9,471 nucleotides of DNA from Candidatus Peregrinibacteria bacterium (lineage in GTDB: Bacteria; Patescibacteria; Gracilibacteria; UM-FILTER-43-11). A program made the position numbers and the translations under genes. The stretch lies in NCBI GenBank assembly GCA_030620215.1, contig JAUXFE010000016.1, forward strand, positions 1-9,471. Reading direction: 5' to 3'. Shown here piece after piece: positions 1 to 7,547 of this stretch. A model generated the notes under the pieces. It had not been told where the DNA came from and did not search any database. It saw only the letters and a program-made list of their open reading frames with translations. Every line of letters begins with the position of its first letter. Positions within the stretch are counted from its first letter, which is position 1.

Positions 1-3000
1 ACAAGCCTCGATATACTCGCCTTAAGTAATGAGTATTATCCATTTGATTCTGTAAATACAAACTCAATTACAGATATAACACCATTAGATGGGCTTGGAA
101 CAAATAATACTATTACTACATTAATGTTAAGCAACAATAACATAAGTGATTTAAGCACTGTGAATTGGGGTAATTTAACGAATCTTACAAGATTAAACTT
201 GCACAAAAACAATATCGGCGATCTCTCACCTTTGGTTTCAGGTAGTGCAAGTTTTGCTTCAGGAAATACTATAAGCTTAAAAGGTAATGAGGAACTTTCA
301 ACAGAAACTACTCATGCGGCAGCAAGAACGGCAGTAACTACAATGATTGGGTTTGGGGCAACTGCTGTAACTGAAGATATAAGCTGGGAAGATTGTGGTG
401 ACGCACTTGATAATGATGGCGATGGAGTAAAAGATTCAGCTGACAGCTATTGTTACCCTAACATTGCATATATCAATTACGACCTAAGAACTGTTGGAAT
501 TTTTCCGTCAGCCCATGCAATAGGGGGAATATGCGGTCAAGAATCTACCAGTCCCTGTAAAGATTTTACATCCCTACTTGCTGAGAAATGGTATCAGGAT
601 ATGTTTAAAGACCCTCCGTATGAAGACATTACAGTTTACATTAAAGGAGCAAGTGCAACATTATTAGAAGATGTAATAATCGCTTCAGGAGAAGATATGC
701 GAAATGCGACACCTACAGGAACCGGAGATACTCTTTACACTTCAACAAGCTTAAATATTGAACCGTGGCCGGGTGAAACTAATATAAGCATAGCATCACC
801 TGTAATTGTTTTAGGTGATAACATAACCATGCAAGGGTTTGAAATTAAAAATTTCAGCGACAATTTTGGTCTTGGCTTACTTGGAGTAAAAAACAGTACA
901 TTCAAAAACAATTACATCCACGACAATGGAATGGGTATAGTAATGCTTGCAACAGAAAATGTAACCATAGCCAATAACATTCTATCGGGTAATACAGGTA
1001 CTTTAAGAACTGAAGATCTAAATACGTTACTCACTACAATCGATAGCATTTTTGGATTCGATATAACTGTGCCTTCGATCACAGTACCTGCATGTGCAGG
1101 TATAGCAGTTGCCGCAGCTAAAAATGCAAAGATTATTAACAACTCTCTTTACAACAACTGTGATGATTTTGTCTTTGTAAATGATCCTGGCAATCCAGCT
1201 AATTCAGAGATTAAATTAGGAGACCTTACCGTAATTTCTATTGATTTCTTGCCAATAAGTAAGCCTGTTAACACTATAGTTAAACAAAACATTGTTTACA
1301 ACGATTTACCTCCAGGGCCTAACCCTCCTCGTACATATTATTACAATACAGGTGGGGAAAATGTAAATGATTTGGCTGTTATAGGCGAAATTTACGATGC
1401 AAATGCCGCAGGTCATGGAAGTGGAAATAACTTTGCGGAAACTCTTACTGATCCATATATAAGTGCTGCAACGGTTACGAATTATGCGTCAGCTGGCACA
1501 GGTTTTGTTTTAAATGATCCTGCAACGTATCAAACCTGTACCATAGCCGCAGAAACACCAACTGAAGACTTTTTAGGTAACGCAAGACCAGATGGCCCGG
1601 TAGAAGCTGGTGCACTAGAAGTGTCAGGTGGTTCTTGTGGAGGAGGAGGCTGGAGCCCAACAATACCAGTTGCCTGTGCCATACCAAGCCCTATTGATTT
1701 ACCAAAAGAATTACCAATAACACCGGATGAAGAAGGAGACCCAACCGTTGAGTTAAATTGGTCCAAATCAAAAATATCAATAGAGGATTTCGATACAGAT
1801 ACAAAAATTGAAATACTCCTAAAATATTTGGAAAAAAACCCTACCATAACAATAAATGGCAACACCGGAGATTTAAAAAGCGGTTTCGCCCGCTATATCT
1901 TCAGTAGTATTTCTAAATCAATAAGCCCGACATTAAAAGGATCCTTTGAAAAAAATCTCCACAGTTACGCGGATAGAGAAATCGGAGTAATAAGAGATAT
2001 GTTAAAAAGTATTGGAATTCAGGAGATCTTTTCAGACTGGTGGCCATATTTTGCCATAGAGACATTAAAAAATAATACAAATGCGGAAAAAATATTTACC
2101 GAAGCACTTAAAGAGAGCTTATATATAATCACAAGAAATCTGACTATACTCAGAGAACAATCGAGAGAAACGATACCTGTCTTGAGCATATGGAGTGATT
2201 TTATGACAGCATTTACCAAAACTTTAGCATCAAGACTTGTAAAAGAAGCTGACGTATCAGATTCTGCCCGATTTAACTCTGCTGTTAAGTGTATATCAAA
2301 CGCAACAAGAACCACTCTTAGATATTCAGAAAATAAATCCTACAATCCATTTGTAGCCCATGCCATTTCATATTACAGCCCATTTGAAAAAGAAGTTGCC
2401 AACTTCTTTGAGAAGATAAGTGCAGAAAGAAAAAGGCAATTTGATAATGCCTTAGAGGATGTAATTAAAGAAGAAACCTTAAAACCTATTATTGAATCAA
2501 TATTATTCGATTCACAATTAATAAAAAACACTCAGCAAACTCTGGATATAGGTTTCACTGAATTGCTTAACATCTGGAAAAAACACGCTGGAATAATGAA
2601 TCTTGCTGATTTTTACCAAACCAATGAAAAATTCTTAATATATAAAAACTTACTTTTTGGAACTGGTTATTTCATACAAATAGAAAACTGTATTGAAAGT
2701 AATTACAAAAATGACTTGATCAGTATGTTAAAGAAAGTTCGATATAACGTTATTTACAGCATGTTAGGCCAAAATAATGATTATAATGATAATGAAACCA
2801 AGCTGATGATGGATATTCTTACGAAAATTCGTAACGATTCTACAGCAAAAGAAGCCATAGATCCGTTAATTATTAAGTTCATAAGTTATTTATCTTCCGT
2901 GTCAGAAAAAGATGATAACGAAACAGTGGATGTGGATATCAAAAGAATATTGGAAAAAGAAATAACAATTGAAATTTCACCTGATTTTAATGAGTATTAT

Positions 3001-4521
3001 AAAAAAGAAGCTGGTGTTACCAGGGTTGAAATAATCGAAGGTATAACTACTGATATTTATCGCGGAATATTGTATAGAGGTTCCAGTAGTGATTATAGAG
3101 TAAAAAACGCTAATAAAATCGCAACAGTAAATTACCCGAATATCACAAAGTATTTAGATAAAAAAAGAAGTAATGAAGAAATCGAAAGAATGGCAACGCT
3201 AGGCACAAAAATTTATGATAAAGGAGGTATACCTGACAACAAATCCAATAAGGTCATTGATTACGGTTATTATATAGTTGCCAATACCAATTGTGCTTCA
3301 GCTACAGGCTCCATTGCAAAAGCTTCGATTAATCCGGTGATACCGGATGGCACTCCTATTCCAAATGTATTCCTGAATCTAAAGATCCAAAACAAAAAAG
3401 GTATGAGTCAGAGATTGATGGAACTTTTACAGGAACTTTTGGAATCAGCCCCTGTGCAAATCGCCGCACTAACTACTCAAGTAACAGCTCAGGCAACAAG
3501 CACTCTGCAGATACAGCAAAAAATAATCCAGCAATTAGCACCACAATCAATTAATCAGGGTGCCTGCTTCCAGTCAAAAGTAAGATTACTTGGTGAAAAA
3601 TTAACCGGAGACACCATCTTTAACTATCTGGTTGACTGCGTTGCATTCAATCAAACAATTAGATATAAAATTATTCAGCAAAGGGAGAACATCATTCCTC
3701 CGTTGTTCTTAACCTTAAAAAATGTAAATTCATCCCAATTCGAAGCAAGAATCTCGAACTTCATGGCAGAAAAACTTGAAAATATAATAGACCAAATTGA
3801 AGCCGAGCTATATGCAAAAGAAGGAATTAATATTTTAGCTCCATTAAAAACAACTCTCCTTGCTAAAAATAGCTTGGATGACTTCAGTGAAGATGAAAAA
3901 ATACTCATAAAATGCCTGGGTGCACCTGAATGTAATGAAGAAACCATGCAAATAGTAGAAAACTTATTTAAAGGAGCCAGCCACGCCACCGATGTTATTA
4001 TAGAGAAATATGACAGAAACAATAATATACTAGGTACTTTTAAAGCGCATGTTGATTTGTTCGGTGAAGCAAACAATATACCAATTGGAGAATTCATTTC
4101 AGGCGAAGAGTTCACATTAAAAATTAAGCTGGCATATTTTAATCCGGTAACAGGAAAAACGACATATGTTAAATACGTGCTTCCAAAAATATCAAAAGTT
4201 ATTCTTAGAAATGCTCAGCTTACACCGGAAGGCCTTACAGCAACTTTAACACTTAATCTGAGACGACCATTTCAATATGGTAATTTCTTTCCTTCTGATG
4301 ATGTAATTGATATAAAAGATATAAAAGCTTGGGGTGATTTATTAAGAAACAAACCCGAAGAATGGGATCACGGAAATCTTGATGGATTATATGGAATAAA
4401 TTTAAGTGATGCCGTTACGATCCAGGAAAACTGGGGTAAAATACAGGAAGTGGAAATACAGGAGGAAGAAGGCGTTACTTTGGCTGATCTAGCAAGTGTT
4501 CTGGGTTTTTCTTTCCCATAA
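1..4521 (+). CDS. Giant multidomain surface/secreted protein (LRR, beta-helix, dockerin-like), 5' end missing
   Basis: The frame is open from base 1, so the start lies outside the window; 1,506 codons remain, ending in TAA. Residues here are counted from base 1. Residues 1-85 carry internalin-type leucine-rich repeats (LxxLxLxxNxIxDLxPL). Residues 137-145 form an Asp-rich Ca-binding loop (DNDGDGVKD) between two Cys. About 195-540 looks like a right-handed parallel beta-helix with Asn-rich turns, ending in LGNARPDG...GALE, the usual closing motif of such secreted proteins. A Gly-rich hinge follows (543-553). About 580-980 and 1135-1330 are charged, predicted helical sequence I do not recognise, separated by a beta-rich part. 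The C-terminus (1430-1485) resembles a dockerin pair (DDVIDIKD and GNLDGLYGINLSD) with imperfect calcium loops. No LPXTG or terminal membrane helix is seen. Adhesion or polysaccharide binding outside the cell is inferred; no catalytic site was identified. Confidence 0.85.
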   Translation, partial: TSLDILALSNEYYPFDSVNTNSITDITPLDGLGTNNTITTLMLSNNNISDLSTVNWGNLTNLTRLNLHKNNIGDLSPLVSGSASFASGNTISLKGNEELSTETTHAAARTAVTTMIGFGATAVTEDISWEDCGDALDNDGDGVKDSADSYCYPNIAYINYDLRTVGIFPSAHAIGGICGQESTSPCKDFTSLLAEKWYQDMFKDPPYEDITVYIKGASATLLEDVIIASGEDMRNATPTGTGDTLYTSTSLNIEPWPGETNISIASPVIVLGDNITMQGFEIKNFSDNFGLGLLGVKNSTFKNNYIHDNGMGIVMLATENVTIANNILSGNTGTLRTEDLNTLLTTIDSIFGFDITVPSITVPACAGIAVAAAKNAKIINNSLYNNCDDFVFVNDPGNPANSEIKLGDLTVISIDFLPISKPVNTIVKQNIVYNDLPPGPNPPRTYYYNTGGENVNDLAVIGEIYDANAAGHGSGNNFAETLTDPYISAATVTNYASAGTGFVLNDPATYQTCTIAAETPTEDFLGNARPDGPVEAGALEVSGGSCGGGGWSPTIPVACAIPSPIDLPKELPITPDEEGDPTVELNWSKSKISIEDFDTDTKIEILLKYLEKNPTITINGNTGDLKSGFARYIFSSISKSISPTLKGSFEKNLHSYADREIGVIRDMLKSIGIQEIFSDWWPYFAIETLKNNTNAEKIFTEALKESLYIITRNLTILREQSRETIPVLSIWSDFMTAFTKTLASRLVKEADVSDSARFNSAVKCISNATRTTLRYSENKSYNPFVAHAISYYSPFEKEVANFFEKISAERKRQFDNALEDVIKEETLKPIIESILFDSQLIKNTQQTLDIGFTELLNIWKKHAGIMNLADFYQTNEKFLIYKNLLFGTGYFIQIENCIESNYKNDLISMLKKVRYNVIYSMLGQNNDYNDNETKLMMDILTKIRNDSTAKEAIDPLIIKFISYLSSVSEKDDNETVDVDIKRILEKEITIEISPDFNEYYKKEAGVTRVEIIEGITTDIYRGILYRGSSSDYRVKNANKIATVNYPNITKYLDKKRSNEEIERMATLGTKIYDKGGIPDNKSNKVIDYGYYIVANTNCASATGSIAKASINPVIPDGTPIPNVFLNLKIQNKKGMSQRLMELLQELLESAPVQIAALTTQVTAQATSTLQIQQKIIQQLAPQSINQGACFQSKVRLLGEKLTGDTIFNYLVDCVAFNQTIRYKIIQQRENIIPPLFLTLKNVNSSQFEARISNFMAEKLENIIDQIEAELYAKEGINILAPLKTTLLAKNSLDDFSEDEKILIKCLGAPECNEETMQIVENLFKGASHATDVIIEKYDRNNNILGTFKAHVDLFGEANNIPIGEFISGEEFTLKIKLAYFNPVTGKTTYVKYVLPKISKVILRNAQLTPEGLTATLTLNLRRPFQYGNFFPSDDVIDIKDIKAWGDLLRNKPEEWDHGNLDGLYGINLSDAVTIQENWGKIQEVEIQEEEGVTLADLASVLGFSFP

Positions 4522-4526
4522 TATTT

Positions 4527-4622
4527 AATTACAAAATTAATGATGCCTTTAATTAACGCTACATTTACTATGGGAATAATTTTGTAATTTTGTAATAGCG
4601 AAGCGTTTGTAATTTTGTAATA
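4527..4622. repeat. AT-rich intergenic repeat: 13-bp inverted repeat plus 25-bp-period direct repeat
   Basis: AATTACAAAATTA at 4527-4539 is the exact reverse complement of TAATTTTGTAATT at 4577-4589, with a 37-nt loop. Overlapping the right arm, TTTGTAATTTTGTAATA occurs twice (4581-4597 and 4606-4622), the copies separated by GCGAAGCG. It fills the gap between the giant gene and the antiporter and ends 5 bp before the antiporter ATG. No U-tract terminator is convincing. It may be the remnant of a small dispersed element or a weak transcription-stop hairpin. Confidence 0.6.
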
Positions 4623-4627
4623 AATAT

Positions 4628-5800
4628 ATGCCTGATTTTTTCAACCTTTTAATACTAATGGTAGTTATCTGGACGGCTGGTAAAGCCTTCCGCTTTCTTA
4701 AACTACCTGTTGTTTTTGGAGAATTGATGGGAGGTATTTTAGTAGGGCCGGCTCTGCTAGGCTGGGTTCCTGCAGACAGTGAAACAATTAAGGTTATAGC
4801 CGAACTGGGTATATTTTTTATGATGCTGCATGTCGGGCTGGAAACGAATCCGAGAAGTCTTTTTAAATCAACGAAAAAATCTTTTTTGATAGCATTGGGT
4901 GGAATAGTTCTTACTTTATTGGGAGGATTTTTTGCGTCCAGAGCATTTGGACTACCTATTTTAACTTCATTATTTATAGGAACGGCACTTTCAGCCACTG
5001 CAATAGCAATAAGCGCAAGACTGCTAAAAGACTGTAAAATACATAATTTTGGTTCCGCTCATTTAATTTTAAGCGCATCGATCATCACGGATGTCTTTGT
5101 TCTTATTCTCTTTTCAATAATTTTGAATTTTGCGGAACTGGGAACCGTTGCTCCGCTTTCTTTGGTCTATTTTATACTCAAAATCATTCTGTTTTTCGGG
5201 ATAGTATTATATGGCGGGATAAAAATCGCGCCTTTTATGAACCGCATTATCAATTTTGGAAACAAAAGCTTTACCCTTACACTGATCATAGCTCTTTTAA
5301 TGGGGCTAATTGCAGAGCTAATAGGCCTTCATATGATTATTGGCGCATTCCTGGCCGGGCTGTTTATACATGAAGAATTAATAGACAAAAAATTATTCGC
5401 AAAAATTGAAGACAGGATCTATGGTCTCAGTTACGGTTTTTTCGCTCCGATATTTTTTGCAAGCCTCGCGTTCAATCTGAATTTTAAAGCATTTCAGACC
5501 ATGCCGAAATTTCTACTGGTAATTCTACTGATAGCGATATTTGGAAAAGTGATAGGAAGCGGACTCATGTGCCGTCTTCAAAAAATAAAACCTATGAAAT
5601 CTTTGGCTGTAGGGCTCGCTATGAACAACCGCGGGACAATTGACTTGATCATCGCTTCAATAGGTCTTCAGATGGGCATTATAAACAGCACAATTTTCTC
5701 CATTCTGGTGGCAACAGCTTTTATAGCAACGATGTTTTCAGCTTTAGGGATGAGACCGGTTGCAAAAAAGCTGAGATACTATAAAAGTGAAAAACGATAA
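4628..5800 (+). CDS. CPA2-family cation/proton antiporter (Kef/NapA-type membrane domain)
   Basis: This 390-residue, strongly hydrophobic protein has about 11-12 predicted membrane helices and matches the transporter domain of monovalent cation:proton antiporter-2 proteins. Family landmarks, in order, are LKLPVVFGELMGGILVGP (25-41) in the first helices, ELGIFFMMLHVGLE (59-72), the unwound-helix motif GTALSATAIAISARLLKD (118-135), and an ion-site helix IITDV with T154-D155. K307 (FGKVIGSG) and R335 (MNNRGTIDL) stand where conserved basic residues occur in the family. A single Asp preceded by Thr, rather than Asp-Asp, leaves electrogenic versus electroneutral exchange undecided. It lacks the C-terminal TrkA-N/RCK regulatory domain of KefB/C, so it is a bare transporter. 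It exchanges Na+ or K+ for protons across the inner membrane. No Shine-Dalgarno precedes the ATG. The 3' end overlaps the opposing methyltransferase gene by 22 bp. Confidence 0.9.
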   Translation: MPDFFNLLILMVVIWTAGKAFRFLKLPVVFGELMGGILVGPALLGWVPADSETIKVIAELGIFFMMLHVGLETNPRSLFKSTKKSFLIALGGIVLTLLGGFFASRAFGLPILTSLFIGTALSATAIAISARLLKDCKIHNFGSAHLILSASIITDVFVLILFSIILNFAELGTVAPLSLVYFILKIILFFGIVLYGGIKIAPFMNRIINFGNKSFTLTLIIALLMGLIAELIGLHMIIGAFLAGLFIHEELIDKKLFAKIEDRIYGLSYGFFAPIFFASLAFNLNFKAFQTMPKFLLVILLIAIFGKVIGSGLMCRLQKIKPMKSLAVGLAMNNRGTIDLIIASIGLQMGIINSTIFSILVATAFIATMFSALGMRPVAKKLRYYKSEKR

Positions 5801-6882
5801 ATCCCACGCCCTACCATCTGATCAGGTCGAGCGTATTTAAGGATCTTTGGGTTTAATTTAAACCCAAGTTTTTCAATATTTTTAACAGTCAAATTTAAAT
5901 CCAACTCCACACCATCCCTCAGGAGGTAAAACGGCAAGGCAATGACGATAGGACCCTTGAATTTAATCTCTTTCAACGCATTAAAAAAACCGACATAAAG
6001 CTTATCGAGCTCCTTAATAAGGGGTTTTAGCTCATCGGCTGACCGAACACGTGTTTGTGGCGGGCCCAAATAACCCTCGCAGACAATTGCATCAAACTTT
6101 TTATCTTTAATAGGACGAGTGGCATCGTGAGAAAATAAATCAGCCTTCTCTCCTAACCAGGCGACATTCTCTTTCGCGCCTTCCAGTGCTCTTAAATCAA
6201 TATCCGACCCCATCATCTCATGCCCCATCAATAAACCTTCCATAACAAGCACTCCTCCTCCGCAAAACGGATCCCAGATCTTTTGGCCATCACCTGCTAG
6301 ATTAATCATGATCTGAGCAAGCTTTGGCGGAAGCATGCCGACTTTCATATCACGAAAAGGCTTTTCGTAATCACGCTCGCTATAAGCATCGATATCCTGA
6401 ACCGCTATAACCTCAGCAATTAGAAATCGATCACCATCTTTCGCAACAATCATCTCAATCCCCTTCTTTTTAAGACCCTTGTGCTGTGCTGTTGATATAT
6501 TTATGAAATTTTGATTCGCAAAACGACTGCTAACACCTTCTTTTCTTAATTTCTTTTTTAAATCCAAAAGAAGTGACCGCAAATGTTTTTCGGACCAACC
6601 ATACAGACTAATCCCATAATTTAATTTACCTCCTGTATGGCGACTGGTTAATAAGCGGACTAATTCATCAGGCAAATTATTTTTTCCAGACTCAGAAACA
6701 ACCTCCCCCGCCTTAATAACCCCACCTAACTTATCAAATTCGGACTGATCGATTTTTTGTTTTGTATCCAAAACCGCAAAATCAGAACTGGCAATAGTAA
6801 ATTCGCCATCTGGATAACGGGCTTCCAGCTCTGCTAATGACAATTCCCTACCCTTGCCAAGAATGAAAATATATGTTGACAT
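5779..6882 (-). CDS. Trm11/Trm-G10-like THUMP-domain SAM-dependent RNA methyltransferase
   Basis: This 367-residue protein begins YIFILGKGRELSLAELEA, the characteristic N-terminus of the Trm11/Trm-G10 group, followed by a THUMP-like RNA-binding region (about 55-165). Before the catalytic domain is RDMKVGMLPPKLAQIMINLA (177-196), a family hallmark. The SAM-binding motif is DPFCGGG (204-210), followed by the acidic GSDID (225-229) and HDA (252-254). The expected target is N2 of a tRNA guanosine (G10 in archaea and eukaryotes); the bacterial target is not established. Motif IV, normally N/DPPY, reads CEGYLGPP (268-275), so the exact chemistry is uncertain. The start is the ATG at 6880-6882, the natural beginning of the family; no Shine-Dalgarno lies upstream. 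Its 3' end overlaps the convergent antiporter gene by 22 bp, and its first codons contain the -35 box of the divergent transposase promoter. Confidence 0.85.
   Translation of the reverse strand: MSTYIFILGKGRELSLAELEARYPDGEFTIASSDFAVLDTKQKIDQSEFDKLGGVIKAGEVVSESGKNNLPDELVRLLTSRHTGGKLNYGISLYGWSEKHLRSLLLDLKKKLRKEGVSSRFANQNFINISTAQHKGLKKKGIEMIVAKDGDRFLIAEVIAVQDIDAYSERDYEKPFRDMKVGMLPPKLAQIMINLAGDGQKIWDPFCGGGVLVMEGLLMGHEMMGSDIDLRALEGAKENVAWLGEKADLFSHDATRPIKDKKFDAIVCEGYLGPPQTRVRSADELKPLIKELDKLYVGFFNALKEIKFKGPIVIALPFYLLRDGVELDLNLTVKNIEKLGFKLNPKILKYARPDQMVGRGIYRFSLL
5847..5867. repeat. Perfect 21-nt hairpin palindrome inside the methyltransferase gene
   Basis: Arms TTGGGTTTAA (5847-5856) and TTAAACCCAA (5858-5867) are exact reverse complements around a single T, with a G-T wobble outside. 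It lies near the 3' end of the minus-strand methyltransferase gene (around GFKLNPK, residues 340-346), about 50-70 bp beyond the antiporter stop on the plus strand. On either transcript it would fold as a hairpin, but no U-tract follows, so it is not an obvious intrinsic terminator. Confidence 0.5.
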
Positions 6883-6904
6883 ATTACTAATTACTATATA
6901 TACT
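6876..6904 (+). promoter_or_regulatory. Near-consensus sigma70 promoter for the RAYT transposase gene
   Basis: A perfect -35 hexamer TTGACA (6876-6881) is followed after exactly 17 bp by TATACT (6899-6904), one base from the -10 consensus. Transcription would start near 6911, giving a leader of about 50 nt before the ATG at 6964. The -35 box lies partly within the first codons of the oppositely oriented methyltransferase gene, so the two promoters must overlap or compete. Confidence 0.65.
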
Positions 6905-6929
6905 CGTATCCAATTTAAACCGAATCCCC

Positions 6930-6959
6930 CCTCCCGGCAACTTATTTCTTGTCTGGAGG
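6930..6959 (+). promoter_or_regulatory. Shine-Dalgarno of the transposase gene, with a complementary CCTCC upstream
   Basis: GGAGG at 6955-6959 lies 4 nt before the ATG at 6964 and decides that start over the TTG at 6949. CCTCC at 6930-6934, within a C-rich run, is fully complementary and separated by 20 nt, so the leader RNA could fold and hide the ribosome site. The Shine-Dalgarno is clear; the masking hairpin is only 5 bp and is inference. Every other gene start seen in the window lacks a recognisable Shine-Dalgarno. Confidence 0.6.
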
Positions 6960-6963
6960 TTTT

Positions 6964-7521
6964 ATGTCATTGTTTAAAAATAAATATCGGGTCGAATCTA
7001 CACGGTTACCACATTGGGATTATTCATCGGATGGATGGTATTTTATAACCATTTGCACTAAAAACATGGTGAAATATTTTGGTGATGTCCATGATTATAT
7101 TATGGGGTTATCAGATGTTGGATGTGTTGTTCATGAACAATGGTTAAAAACGTGTGAATTACGTAATAATGTTTTTTTGGATGAATTCGTTGTGATGCCG
7201 AATCATGTACATGGAATTATTCAAATTTATAATCCACCATTCGTAGAGACGCATTGCAATGCGTCTCTACGAATGGGTAAAAAATGGAATAATAACCAAT
7301 TCGGCCCACAACGTAATAACCTGGCATCCATTGTCCGTGGTTTCAAATCATCCGTTAAACGAATTTGTAATCAGAAAAACATGTATTTCACCTGGCAACC
7401 CCTATTCTACGATCACATCATCCGAAACGAAAAATCATTAAACAGAATCCGCAAATACATATACGACAATCCGGAAAAATGGGAATTAGACCGTAATAAT
7501 CCTGAAAATTTGTGGATGTAA
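6964..7521 (+). CDS. REP-associated tyrosine transposase (RAYT, Y1_Tnp/HUH family)
   Basis: This 185-residue single-strand DNA transposase-like protein starts at an ATG with a strong Shine-Dalgarno. FKNKYRVESTRLPHWDYSSDGWYFITICTKN (residues 4-34) is typical of RAYTs. The HUH metal site is MPNHVHG (H81, H83). The C-terminal helix RIRKYIYDNPEKW carries the probable catalytic tyrosine; Y165 aligns best by memory with the E. coli RAYT nucleophile. The conserved WQPLFYDHIIRNE (145-157) precedes it. RAYTs are single-copy domesticated relatives of IS200/IS605 TnpA that bind and cleave REP palindromes. Residues 92-105 are encoded by a perfect 40-bp palindrome lying between the HUH and tyrosine segments, a length-variable part of the family. 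No IS ends or target duplications were found around the gene, and it appears intact. The strong promoter and Shine-Dalgarno, unlike the neighbours, would fit acquisition by transfer. Confidence 0.93.
   Translation: MSLFKNKYRVESTRLPHWDYSSDGWYFITICTKNMVKYFGDVHDYIMGLSDVGCVVHEQWLKTCELRNNVFLDEFVVMPNHVHGIIQIYNPPFVETHCNASLRMGKKWNNNQFGPQRNNLASIVRGFKSSVKRICNQKNMYFTWQPLFYDHIIRNEKSLNRIRKYIYDNPEKWELDRNNPENLWM
7237..7276. repeat. Perfect 40-bp REP-like palindrome inside the RAYT gene
   Basis: The two 20-nt halves are exact reverse complements with no spacer, centred between 7256 and 7257 on TTGCAA. The left half contains GTAGAGACGCATTG and the right half CAATGCGTCTCTAC. It starts exactly on a codon and adds residues 92-104 (PFVETHCNASLRM) in frame. 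GTAG at the 5' foot of the hairpin is the tetranucleotide known to be read by E. coli RAYT next to REP hairpins. From memory, palindromes with GTAGAGACG...CGTCTCTAC arms are dispersed in many bacterial genomes; this was not checked. Confidence 0.9.
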
Positions 7522-7547
7522 ATTTTATAAATTTAAACAAACTAATT

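Noticed and set aside
1086..1101. Near-palindrome ACCTGCA-TG-TGCAGGT in the giant gene
   Set aside because: Seven-bp arms inside ordinary coding sequence; expected by chance and without context.
6949..6963. TTG start for the transposase at 6949
   Set aside because: The Shine-Dalgarno lies downstream of this TTG, and the family N-terminus begins at the ATG at 6964.
7512..7547. Earlier ATG at 7512 for the small membrane protein
   Set aside because: It overlaps the end of the transposase gene and adds an untypical polar stretch; the ATG at 7548 places the membrane helix at the usual position.
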